From the NCBI RefSeq assembly GCF_900580675.1, contig NZ_UTBG01000116.1, forward strand, positions 1-46,212: 46,212 nt of DNA, written 5' to 3'. Below the pieces are notes generated by a model, which had not been told where the DNA came from, made no database searches, and worked only from the letters and a program-made list of their open reading frames with translations. The translations under genes and the position numbers were made by a program. Source of the DNA: Pseudomonas viridiflava (GTDB lineage Bacteria; Pseudomonadota; Gammaproteobacteria; Pseudomonadales; Pseudomonadaceae). Below are positions 17,407 to 25,082 of the stretch, in pieces (position 1 is the first letter of the stretch; every line of letters begins with the position of its first letter).

Positions 17407-17502
17407 TTTTCTCGGTCGACGCTCAGCTCTGGCAAAATACCTGACTGTTGTTTTTATCGGCCGCTTTTTGCCGATCCTTAATTTTTTTGAGCGTAGTGAT
17501 TG

Positions 17503-18285
17503 ATGAGCGAACAACCAGCGGCCAGCCGCATCCAAGTCGAAGCCTTGGCCGAAGGTTTCAAGGATCGCGCCCAGCAGTGGGCCGAGCAGCTTGGCTTGCC
17601 GTTAACCCTGGCCGATGCGGACTTTTCCCTGCAGGTCGGCGAACAAGGCCTGCAATTGCAGCAGCTTGGGCCTGACGCGCCGGGGCCGGTGCGGGTCGAC
17701 TTTGTGGAAGGCGGTGCTGCGCACCGGCGTCTGTATGGCGGTGGCAGCGGGCAGATGATCGCCAAGGCCGTAGGTGTGGCCCAAGGCGTGCGGCCACGGG
17801 TGCTGGATGCCACAGCCGGACTGGGCAAGGACGCATTCGTGCTCGCCAGCCTGGGGTGCGACATGAGCCTGATCGAGCGCCAGCCGCTGATCGGCGCCTT
17901 GCTCGAAGACGGCCTGGCACGCGCGGCGCAGGATTTTGAAGTGGCGCCGATCGTGGCGCGCATGAAGCTGCTCAAGGGCAATTCCATCGACCTGATGCTC
18001 AACTGGCAAGGCGAGCCGCCGCAGGTGATCTACCTCGACCCGATGTTCCCGCACCGTGAGAAAACCGCCCTGGTGAAGAAGGAAATGCGCCTGTTCCGGC
18101 CACTGGTGGGCGATGACCCGGACGCGCCGGCCTTGCTGGCTGCGGCCCTGGCCTTGGCCAGCCATCGCGTGGTGGTCAAGCGCCCGCGCAAGGCGCCGTG
18201 CATCGAAGGGCCGAAGCCGAGCCACGCGCTGGATGGTAAATCCAGCCGCTATGACATCTATCCCAAGAAAGCGCTCAAGCCTTAA
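17503..18285 (+). CDS. rsmJ: 16S rRNA (guanine-1516-N2)-methyltransferase
   Basis: RsmJ methylates G1516 of 16S rRNA using S-adenosylmethionine. The 260-residue product has the family's SAM-binding string [19 protein letters not shown], the acidic loop [16 protein letters not shown] and the catalytic-type motif [11 protein letters not shown] (DPMFP). ATG 17503 is chosen over a TTG one codon earlier. It is divergent from the duplicated-repeat gene, with 96 bases between them that must hold both promoters. A single REP sequence follows the stop. Confidence 0.93.
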   Translation: MSEQPAASRIQVEALAEGFKDRAQQWAEQLGLPLTLADADFSLQVGEQGLQLQQLGPDAPGPVRVDFVEGGAAHRRLYGGGSGQMIAKAVGVAQGVRPRVLDATAGLGKDAFVLASLGCDMSLIERQPLIGALLEDGLARAAQDFEVAPIVARMKLLKGNSIDLMLNWQGEPPQVIYLDPMFPHREKTALVKKEMRLFRPLVGDDPDAPALLAAALALASHRVVVKRPRKAPCIEGPKPSHALDGKSSRYDIYPKKALKP

Positions 18286-18307
18286 GTTTTCATTGGCGCT
18301 GACGGCC

Positions 18308-18336
18308 TTTTCGCGAGCAAGCCCGCTCCCACATTT
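18308..18336 (-). repeat. Single REP sequence
   Basis: TTCGCGAGCAAGCCCGCTCC and the following CACATTT form one REP end of the GCGGGCTTGCTCGCGAA flavour. No inverted partner is nearby. It sits between convergent rsmJ and mexL. Confidence 0.85.
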
Positions 18337-18381
18337 GGCATGCATTCCAAGGTGGAAGCTGGCTTCAAAGCGCTACAAGGC

Positions 18382-19017
18382 TCAGGCCCTGTAGGCCCGC
18401 ATAAACAACCCCACCACCTCCTGCACATGGGCTTCGGCGGCGTCCTCGGTCAGATGGCCGCCGCAGCCATAGAGCAGGCAGAAATTCGCCGTGCCCTTGA
18501 GCAGGCAGAAAAAGTGCTCGGCCGCCCGGAACGGTTTGTCGATGCTCAGGGCGCCGCTTTGGTCGATCTTACCGAGCAGGCGCTCCATGCCTTGCAGCAT
18601 GCGCATCGGGCCGGCTTCGAAAAAGATCTGTGAGAGTTTCACGTCCTGATTGCCGGTGGTCATCATCAGGCGGTGCAGGTTCACCGACTCTTCGCTGTTG
18701 ATCAGCCGGTGAAACCCGCGCGCGATGTTCAGCAACACAACCTCCACCGGCATGCCTTCGGGCAATTCGAAGTACATCACCGGCAATTGTTCCTCGCACT
18801 TCGCCACCACGGCGGCGGTGAACAAGGTCTCTTTGTCGGTGAAGTGGCTGTACACGGTCAGTTTCGACACGCCGGCCTCCAGGGCTACTGCATCCATGCT
18901 GGTACTGGCGTAACCATTGCTCAAAAACAGGATTTTCGCTGCTTCGAGGATTGCCTGGCGTTTTGCCATGTCCTTGGGACGCCCGGGGCTATTGGTGTTT
19001 ACAGGATTGTCGGACAT
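18382..19017 (-). CDS. mexL: TetR-family repressor, MexL-like
   Basis: A 211-residue repressor starting at ATG 19017, preceded by AAAGGTG. A longer frame exists upstream but runs through the divergent efflux gene. The DNA-binding domain covers about residues 15-65 (KRQAILEAAKILFLSNGYAS, TSMDAVALEAGVSKLTVYSH); the rest is the ligand-binding/dimer part with VNLHRLMMTT. It is transcribed away from mexJ-mexK exactly as mexL is in P. aeruginosa, where it represses mexJK. The shared 93-base interval contains a perfect palindrome overlapping the mexJ -10 box, a likely operator for this protein. Confidence 0.82.
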   Translation of the reverse strand: MSDNPVNTNSPGRPKDMAKRQAILEAAKILFLSNGYASTSMDAVALEAGVSKLTVYSHFTDKETLFTAAVVAKCEEQLPVMYFELPEGMPVEVVLLNIARGFHRLINSEESVNLHRLMMTTGNQDVKLSQIFFEAGPMRMLQGMERLLGKIDQSGALSIDKPFRAAEHFFCLLKGTANFCLLYGCGGHLTEDAAEAHVQEVVGLFMRAYRA

Positions 19018-19045
19018 TTTCACCTTTAATACTGGACTGGCGAGT

Positions 19046-19076
19046 TTGGTATTAATAACATACTGGCCAGTATAAT
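19046..19076 (+). promoter_or_regulatory. mexJ promoter
   Basis: A consensus -10 TATAAT lies at 19071-19076, 35 bases before the ATG. The best -35, TTGGTA (19046-19051), leaves a long 19-base spacer, suggesting that basal activity is low or regulated. Confidence 0.6.
19060..19073. promoter_or_regulatory. Candidate MexL operator, perfect 14-bp palindrome
   Basis: ATACTGGCCAGTAT is a perfect dyad whose right half overlaps the TATAAT of mexJ. A half-site copy, ATACTGG, occurs at 19030-19036 nearer mexL. The geometry fits a TetR dimer blocking RNA polymerase at mexJ and possibly mexL itself. Confidence 0.7.
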
Positions 19077-19110
19077 TATTCTTAGCTCCATTTGCGAAAG
19101 GTCCTTCAGC

Positions 19111-20211
19111 ATGCGCAGCACGTTCCTGCCCTTTGCGTTGCCTGTCAGCCTGGTCTTCCTGTTGGCCGCGTGCGGCCATGAAGAAGCGGTCCAAACCACC
19201 CTCCGCCCGGCCATGGTGGTGCAGCCGCAGCCCTCGGCGCAGGCGGTGGACAGCTACCCAGGCGAAGTGCGCGCGCGTTACGAGCCTGACCTGGCCTTTC
19301 GTATCGGTGGCAAGGTCAGCAAGCGGCTGGTGGAGGAGGGCGAGCGGGTCAAGGCCAATCAGCCACTGGCGGAACTTGACCCCCAGGATGTGCGCCTGCA
19401 ACTCGAGGCCACCCGCGCACAGGTTGCCGCCGCCGAGGCCAACCTGAACCTGGTGCGCGCCGAGCGTGATCGCTACAAGACCCTGATGGACCGTCAGATG
19501 GTCAGCCGCTCGCAGTACGACAATTCCGAAAACCTCTACCGATCCGGTGAAGCGCGCCTCAAGCAGATCAAGGCCGAGTTCGACGTGTCCAGCAACCAGG
19601 CCGGTTACGCGGTTTTGCGCGCGCCGCAGGACGGTGTCGTTGCCAAGCGTGCGGTGGAAGTCGGCCAGGTGGTGTCTGCCGGGCAAACCGTGTTCACCCT
19701 GGCCACCGATGGCGAGCGCGAAGTGCTGATCAGCCTGCCTGAGCAAGGTTTCGGTCGCTTCAAGATCGGCCAGCCAGTCGCCGTCGAGCTGTGGAGTCAA
19801 CCGGACCAGCGCTTTGCCGGGCGCATTCGTGAACTGTCACCTGCTGCCGATCCAAAATCGCGGACCTTCGCCGCGCGGGTGGCGTTTACCGGCGGCAAGG
19901 TCCCCGCCGAGTTGGGTCAGAGTGCTCGCGTATTCATCCAAAGCGAAGGGGTTATTCCGTTGTCGGTGCCGCTTTCCGCTCTCAGCGCGGAGAACGGTGC
20001 GTCCTACGTCTGGCGGGTCCAACCGGACAACACGCTTAAGCGCACATCCGTGCGCATCGGCGCCTTCGGTGAAAAAACCGTGCCGGTGCTGGAAGGCTTG
20101 AGCCCGACCGATTGGGTGATTGCAGCCGGTGTGCATGTGCTCCACGAGGGCCAGCAAGTGCGCCCGGTGGATCGCGCCAACCGTGTGGTGAATCTGGCGG
20201 CCAAGGAGTAG
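19111..20211 (+). CDS. mexJ: RND efflux periplasmic adaptor, MexJ-like
   Basis: The membrane-fusion subunit that links the inner-membrane pump to an outer-membrane channel. The 366-residue product starts at ATG 19111 after AAAGG. Its signal peptide ends in a lipobox, FLLAAC with Cys21, so it is lipid-anchored in the periplasm. The beta-barrel/lipoyl part shows RYEPDLAFRIGGKVSKRLVE and EGERVKANQPLAELDPQDV; a coiled-coil hairpin covers about 95-145 (LEATRAQVAAAEANLNLVRA); a second lipoyl half has GYAVLRAPQDGVVAKRAVEV. Six bases separate it from the pump gene. No outer-membrane channel gene follows, as in P. aeruginosa mexJK, so an unlinked partner is expected. Confidence 0.88.
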   Translation: MRSTFLPFALPVSLVFLLAACGHEEAVQTTLRPAMVVQPQPSAQAVDSYPGEVRARYEPDLAFRIGGKVSKRLVEEGERVKANQPLAELDPQDVRLQLEATRAQVAAAEANLNLVRAERDRYKTLMDRQMVSRSQYDNSENLYRSGEARLKQIKAEFDVSSNQAGYAVLRAPQDGVVAKRAVEVGQVVSAGQTVFTLATDGEREVLISLPEQGFGRFKIGQPVAVELWSQPDQRFAGRIRELSPAADPKSRTFAARVAFTGGKVPAELGQSARVFIQSEGVIPLSVPLSALSAENGASYVWRVQPDNTLKRTSVRIGAFGEKTVPVLEGLSPTDWVIAAGVHVLHEGQQVRPVDRANRVVNLAAKE

Positions 20212-20217
20212 TCCTCG

Positions 20218-23200
20218 ATGGGTTTCAATCTTTCCGAATGGGCGTTGCGTAATCGCCAGATCGTACTGTTCCTGATGATCCTGCTGGCAGTGGTCGGCAC
20301 CTTGTCCTACACCAAGCTGGGGCAAAGCGAAGACCCGCCGTTTACCTTCAAGGCCATGGTGATCAAGACCAATTGGCCCGGCGCCACGGCCCAGGAGGTC
20401 TCGCGCCAGGTCACCGAACGCATCGAGAAAAAACTCATGGAGACAGGGGACTACGAGCGAATCGTCTCTTTCTCACGCCCGGGTGAATCACAGGTCACTT
20501 TTATGGCCCGTGATTCGATGCACTCGGCGCAAATCCCCGAGTTGTGGTACCAGGTACGCAAAAAGATCAGCGACATCCGCCAGACTCTGCCACCAGACAT
20601 CCAGGGCCCGTTTTTCAACGATGAGTTCGGCACTACGTTTGGCAATATCTACGCGCTGACCGGCGACGGCTTCGACTATGCGGTGCTCAAGGACTACGCC
20701 GACCGCATCCAGATTCAGCTGCAACGCGTGCCGGACGTGGGCAAGGTCGAGCTGCTGGGGCTGCAGGACGAGAAGATCTGGATCGAGCTGTCCAACCTCA
20801 AGCTGGCCACCCTGGGTTTGCCATTGGCGGCGGTGCAGCAGGCCTTGCAGGAACAGAACGCGGTCTCCACGGCCGGTTTCTTTGAAACCCCCACAGAGCG
20901 CGTGCAACTGCGTGTGTCGGGCAATTTCAAGACCGTCGAGGAGATTCGCAACTTCCCGATTCGCGTAGGGGATCGCACGTTCCGCATCGGCGACGTGGCC
21001 GACATTCACCGCGGCTTCAACGACCCACCGGCACCGCGCATGCGTTACATGGGCGCCGACGCTATCGGGCTGGCCGTGGCCATGCGTGACGGCGGCGACA
21101 TTCTGGTACTGGGCAAGGCACTGGAAGGCGAGTTCGCACGCTTGCAGAAGAACCTTCCCGCAGGCATGGAGCTGCGCAAGGTGTCGGACCAACCGGCAGC
21201 GGTGAAAACCAGCGTCGGCGAATTCGTCCAGGTGCTGGCCGAGGCGTTGGCCATTGTGTTGCTGGTGAGCTTCTTTTCCCTCGGCGTGCGCACCGGCATG
21301 GTGGTCGCCCTGGCCATCCCGCTGGTGCTGGCGATGACCTTTGCGACCATGTATTACCTGGGCATCGGCCTGCACAAGATTTCCCTGGGTGCGTTAGTAC
21401 TCGCTCTGGGCTTGCTGGTGGACGATGCGATCATTGCCGTGGAAATGATGGCGATCAAAATGGAGCAGGGTTACGACCGGCTCAAGGCCGCGAGCTTCGC
21501 CTGGACCAGCACTGCCTTCCCGATGCTCACCGGCACGTTGATCACGGCGGCGGGCTTCCTGCCGATTGCCACCGCGCAATCGAGCACCGGCGAGTACACC
21601 CGCTCGATCTTCCAGGTAGTGACCATCGCGCTGCTCGCCTCATGGGTCGCGGCAGTGGTTTTCGTGCCGTACCTGGGGGAAAAACTCCTGCCGGACTTGG
21701 CGAAAATTCACGCAGCCAAGCACGGTGCTGACGGGCCCGATCCCTACGGTACGCCTTTCTATCAGCGCGTAAGACGTCTGGTGGAGTGGTGCGTGCGTCG
21801 GCGTAAAACCGTGATCGTGCTGACCCTGCTGCTGTTTATCGGCTCGGTCGCGCTGTTTCGCTTCGTGCCGCAGCAGTTTTTTCCGGCATCCGGCCGCCTG
21901 GAACTGATGGTCGATTTGAAACTGGCCGAAGGCACGTCCCTGAGTAACACCGCCGACCAGGTCAAGCGCCTGGAAGCGTTGCTCAAGGAGCACGCCGGCA
22001 TCGACAACTACGTGGCCTATGTCGGCACCGGTTCGCCGCGCTTCTACCTGCCGCTGGATCAGCAACTGCCCGCCGCCAGCTTTGCGCAATTTGTGGTGCT
22101 GGCCAAGACCATCGAAGAACGCGAAAGCCTGCGCACCTGGCTGATCGAAACCCTCAATGAGCAATTCCCCGAGCTGCGCTCTCGGGTGACGCGCCTGGAG
22201 AACGGCCCGCCCGTGGGTTACCCGGTGCAGTTCCGCGTAACCGGCGAACACATCGAAGAAGTCCGCGCCCTGGCCCGCAAAGTGGCGGCCAGGGTTCGCG
22301 AAAATACCCACGTGGTCAACGTGCACCTGGACTGGGAAGAGCCGAGCAAAATCGTCTACCTGAACATCGACCAGGACCGCGCCCGCGCCCTTGGCGTGAG
22401 CACCGCCAACCTGTCGAAGTTCCTGCAGAGCTCGCTGACCGGTTCCAGCGTCAGCCAGTACCGCGAGGACAACGAGTTGATCGAAATCCTGCTGCGCGGC
22501 ACCGTTCACGAACGCACCGAGCTGTCGCTGCTGCCAAGCCTGGCCGTGCCGACAGACAACGGCAAAAGCGTGGCACTGTCACAGATCGCTACCCTTGAAT
22601 ACGGCTTCGAAGAAGGCATCATCTGGCACCGCAACCGCCTGCCGACGGTGACCGTGCGTGCGGATATCTATGGCAAGGAACAACCGGCGACCCTTGTGCA
22701 GCAAATTCTGCCGACGCTGGAAGGCGTGCGTGCCGAGCTGCCGGACGGCTACTTGCTGGAAGTCGGCGGCACCGTCGAAGACTCCGCCCGTGGCCAGAAC
22801 TCGGTGAAGGCCGGCGTACCGTTGTTTATCGTGGTGGTGCTGACCTTGCTGATGCTGCAACTGCGCAGTTTCTCACGCACGGCGATGGTGTTTCTGACAG
22901 CTCCGCTGGGCCTGATTGGCGTAACGCTGTTTCTGCTGGTATTCCGCCAGCCCTTCGGTTTTGTGGCCATGCTCGGGACCATCGCCTTGTCGGGCATGAT
23001 CATGCGTAACTCGGTGATTCTGGTGGACCAGATCGAACAGGACATCAAGGCCGGCCTGGCGCCATGGCAGGCGATCATCGAAGCCACTGTGCGACGCTTC
23101 CGTCCGATTGTGCTGACAGCCCTGGCGGCGGTGCTCGCAATGATTCCGCTGTCACGCAGTGTGTTCTTCGGGCCGATGGCGGTGGCGATCATGGGTGGCT

Positions 23201-23283
23201 TGATTGTGGCGACGGCATTGACCCTATTGTTCCTGCCGGCCCTGTATGCTGCGTGGTTCCGAGTGAGGAAGGACGTCGCGTAA
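20218..23283 (+). CDS. mexK: RND efflux transporter, MexK-like
   Basis: A 1021-residue inner-membrane proton-driven exporter of the HAE family. Two halves, each with one long periplasmic loop and a block of membrane helices, are seen (first helix about 12-30, block about 330-540; second half from about 530). The proton-relay pair in LGLLVDDAIIAVE is at Asp402-Asp403. At the site of AcrB Lys940 the string is GMIMRNSVILVD, with arginine (about residue 930) instead of lysine. The start MGFNLSEWALRNRQIVLFLM closely resembles MexK as I remember it. The P. aeruginosa pump exports triclosan and erythromycin; the substrates here are inferred only. Confidence 0.88.
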   Translation: MGFNLSEWALRNRQIVLFLMILLAVVGTLSYTKLGQSEDPPFTFKAMVIKTNWPGATAQEVSRQVTERIEKKLMETGDYERIVSFSRPGESQVTFMARDSMHSAQIPELWYQVRKKISDIRQTLPPDIQGPFFNDEFGTTFGNIYALTGDGFDYAVLKDYADRIQIQLQRVPDVGKVELLGLQDEKIWIELSNLKLATLGLPLAAVQQALQEQNAVSTAGFFETPTERVQLRVSGNFKTVEEIRNFPIRVGDRTFRIGDVADIHRGFNDPPAPRMRYMGADAIGLAVAMRDGGDILVLGKALEGEFARLQKNLPAGMELRKVSDQPAAVKTSVGEFVQVLAEALAIVLLVSFFSLGVRTGMVVALAIPLVLAMTFATMYYLGIGLHKISLGALVLALGLLVDDAIIAVEMMAIKMEQGYDRLKAASFAWTSTAFPMLTGTLITAAGFLPIATAQSSTGEYTRSIFQVVTIALLASWVAAVVFVPYLGEKLLPDLAKIHAAKHGADGPDPYGTPFYQRVRRLVEWCVRRRKTVIVLTLLLFIGSVALFRFVPQQFFPASGRLELMVDLKLAEGTSLSNTADQVKRLEALLKEHAGIDNYVAYVGTGSPRFYLPLDQQLPAASFAQFVVLAKTIEERESLRTWLIETLNEQFPELRSRVTRLENGPPVGYPVQFRVTGEHIEEVRALARKVAARVRENTHVVNVHLDWEEPSKIVYLNIDQDRARALGVSTANLSKFLQSSLTGSSVSQYREDNELIEILLRGTVHERTELSLLPSLAVPTDNGKSVALSQIATLEYGFEEGIIWHRNRLPTVTVRADIYGKEQPATLVQQILPTLEGVRAELPDGYLLEVGGTVEDSARGQNSVKAGVPLFIVVVLTLLMLQLRSFSRTAMVFLTAPLGLIGVTLFLLVFRQPFGFVAMLGTIALSGMIMRNSVILVDQIEQDIKAGLAPWQAIIEATVRRFRPIVLTALAAVLAMIPLSRSVFFGPMAVAIMGGLIVATALTLLFLPALYAAWFRVRKDVA

Positions 23284-23285
23284 TC

Positions 23286-23879
23286 ATGCTGGCCACCGTT
23301 TCAGCCCTAATGTTGTTGCTGCTCGCCCCCGGCCCGACCAACACCCTGCTGTTTCGTGCCGGGGTGCTGTTCGGGTTTCGGGCTTCGTGGAAACTGGCCT
23401 TTGTCGAGTGCCTGGCGTACCTGCTGCAGGTGTCGGTGTGGGGCGTGGCGTTGCTCTACCTGGCGGCGTATTCGCCCTGGGCCTTGAAAGCCACGCAGTT
23501 GGCGGCGGCCTGCTACCTGCTGTATGTCTCGTTCAAGCTGTGGCAGCGCAACAGCATTGATAGCCATCCAGGCGGCGACCGCTTCTCCGGGCTGTACTTT
23601 TTCTGGCTCACGGTGATGAACCCGAAAGGCTTGCTGATCGTTTCGTTTATTGCGCCGATCAGTGCATTTGCCTCGTTGCAGGGCTATGCCGGCTTCATGA
23701 CCACGCTCGCGTTGGTAGTGATACCGGTGGGGTCAGCCTGGATTGTGCTTGGCAGTCGTTTCGAAGGGGTTCAGAAGGCGTGGCTCACGCCGTTGAAGAT
23801 CAACCGCGTGACGTCGGTGGCCATCTGCTGTTTTGCCACGCTGATGGTGGGGCGGTTGGCCGAGTCGGTACTGCATTAG
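23286..23879 (+). CDS. LysE/RhtB-family exporter
   Basis: A 197-residue membrane protein starting at ATG 23286, just 2 bases after the mexK stop; a longer frame would lie inside mexK. The family's N-terminal string APGPTNTLLFRAGVLFGF is clear, and about five or six hydrophobic segments follow (VSVWGVALLYLAAY, TTLALVVIPVGSAWIVL). LysE/RhtB proteins export amino acids or small metabolites. The tight spacing suggests cotranscription with mexJ-mexK under MexL control, a combination I do not recall as standard for this pump. Confidence 0.85.
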   Translation: MLATVSALMLLLLAPGPTNTLLFRAGVLFGFRASWKLAFVECLAYLLQVSVWGVALLYLAAYSPWALKATQLAAACYLLYVSFKLWQRNSIDSHPGGDRFSGLYFFWLTVMNPKGLLIVSFIAPISAFASLQGYAGFMTTLALVVIPVGSAWIVLGSRFEGVQKAWLTPLKINRVTSVAICCFATLMVGRLAESVLH

Positions 23880-23905
23880 ATCGCTCCCCGTTGCAGGGAG
23901 CGATC
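23879..23905. other. Hairpin between convergent genes
   Basis: GATCGCTCCC (23879-23888) pairs with GGGAGCGATC (23896-23905) across 7 bases. There is no T tract on either strand, so termination, if any, is factor-dependent. Confidence 0.55.
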
Positions 23906-23915
23906 GCTTCAAGGC

Positions 23916-24605
23916 TTACAGCGCGCCAAACACTTTTTTGGCGAGGCTGGTGGCTGCCGCTGCCGGGTTCTTGCGGATGGTTTCTTCCTGCTGCGCAATC
24001 ATCTTGAACAGGCCGTCCAGCGCTTGCTCGGTCACGTAGTTTTCGACGTTGGCGCTCTTGGCATCCACTGCGCCAAAGGCCGCGGCCTTGCCGGCGAGTG
24101 CGTTGTACTGCTGGGCAACGCCGACTTTGTCGGTGGCGGCCTTGACGATCGGTAGGAACTTGGCGCGGATTTCTTCGCGGCTGCTCTTGTTCAGGTATTG
24201 AGTGGCCGAATCCTGGCCACCGCTGAGGATGCCCTTGGCGTCGGTCACGCTCATGTTTTTCACCGCATTCACCAGGATTGGCTGGGCCTGGGTCACGGCG
24301 GTTTCGGCGGCTTTGTTCATGCTGGTTTCGAGCTGGGTGACCTGATCGCCCATGCCGAACATTTTCAGCTTGTCAGCGACTTTGCCGAGCTTGCCCGGCA
24401 GGCCGATCTTCACTTCAGGGTTGTTGCTGAAACCACCGGGCACGCCCAGTTGTTTCACGGCGATCTGTGCGCCCTGGGTCAGTGCGTCCTTGAGGCCGCC
24501 GGTGGCGTCGCCCTGGGACAGGCTGCCAAGGTTCAAGGCCATGGCGTTGGCGCCGAGCAGCAGGCCGGCACACAGGGCAGTGAGGCGAAGGGAGTTGCGG
24601 AGCAT
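23916..24605 (-). CDS. DUF4197 periplasmic protein
   Basis: A 229-residue protein with an N-terminal export signal (MLRNSLRLTALCAGLLLGAN, cleavage after AMA) and a mature part almost entirely alpha-helical. Typical strings are LSQGDATGGLKDALTQGAQI, VTDAKGILSGGQDSATQYL and a C-terminal TEQALDGLFKMIAQQEETIR. This matches DUF4197, whose function is unknown. It lies 24 bases after the YbaY-like gene on the same strand, suggesting a plsB-ybaY-DUF4197 unit. Confidence 0.88.
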   Translation of the reverse strand: MLRNSLRLTALCAGLLLGANAMALNLGSLSQGDATGGLKDALTQGAQIAVKQLGVPGGFSNNPEVKIGLPGKLGKVADKLKMFGMGDQVTQLETSMNKAAETAVTQAQPILVNAVKNMSVTDAKGILSGGQDSATQYLNKSSREEIRAKFLPIVKAATDKVGVAQQYNALAGKAAAFGAVDAKSANVENYVTEQALDGLFKMIAQQEETIRKNPAAAATSLAKKVFGAL

Positions 24606-24629
24606 GGGCGCTTCCTTAAGTTCGTGAAT

Positions 24630-25031
24630 TCAGTGTGCTACAGCGTCAACGCGCAGGCGCAGTGGCTGTGGGTCCCGGCCATTGAGCTGCACGGTGTGCC
24701 GTTCGGTGGTGATAAACAGTAGCTTGCCATCCAGTTCGATGCGAGCGCTGACCAGGTAACTATGGCCCGGCTTGACCTGTGCCGGGTCGTAGCTCAGATG
24801 AAACGGCAGCGGCACCTGGCCTTTGACCGGGCCTTTCTGCTCGGCGAGGGTGACCGCCGGGGCGTCCATCAGCGATACGTCCTGCAAGCTGACGCTCAAG
24901 GTGGCGGCAGGCGGCAGGGCGATGCGTTGCAGGTAGAACACTTCGCCGTCGAGGCTGGCTTTTGGCGCAGGGCTCATGGATTGGCAGGCTCCAAGCAGGG
25001 CGGTCAAGCCCAGGAGGATGATCTTTTTCAC
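24630..25031 (-). CDS. YbaY-family lipoprotein
   Basis: A 133-residue lipoprotein starting at GTG 25031, with AAGGAG 7 bases upstream; an earlier ATG lacks such a site. The lipobox is ALLGAC with Cys16. The mature domain has the YbaY pattern: DGEVFYLQRIALPPAATLSV, LQDVSLMDAPAV and a beta-rich end. Family members are outer-membrane lipoproteins of unclear role. It follows plsB by about 50 bases. Confidence 0.85.
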   Translation of the reverse strand: MKKIILLGLTALLGACQSMSPAPKASLDGEVFYLQRIALPPAATLSVSLQDVSLMDAPAVTLAEQKGPVKGQVPLPFHLSYDPAQVKPGHSYLVSARIELDGKLLFITTERHTVQLNGRDPQPLRLRVDAVAH

Positions 25032-25050
25032 GGTACGGCTCCTTATCAAC

Positions 25051-25073
25051 GGCGCCGGCATCCCACCGGCGCC
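25051..25073 (-). other. Hairpin between plsB and the YbaY-like gene
   Basis: GGCGCCGG (25051-25058) pairs with CCGGCGCC (25066-25073) across 7 bases on the minus-strand transcript just after the plsB stop. No T tract follows, so it may tune rather than end transcription into the lipoprotein gene. Confidence 0.5.
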
Positions 25074-25082
25074 TCATTCAAT

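Noticed and set aside
23879..23905. Rho-independent terminator for the LysE gene
   Set aside because: The stem is perfect but neither strand has a T tract after it.
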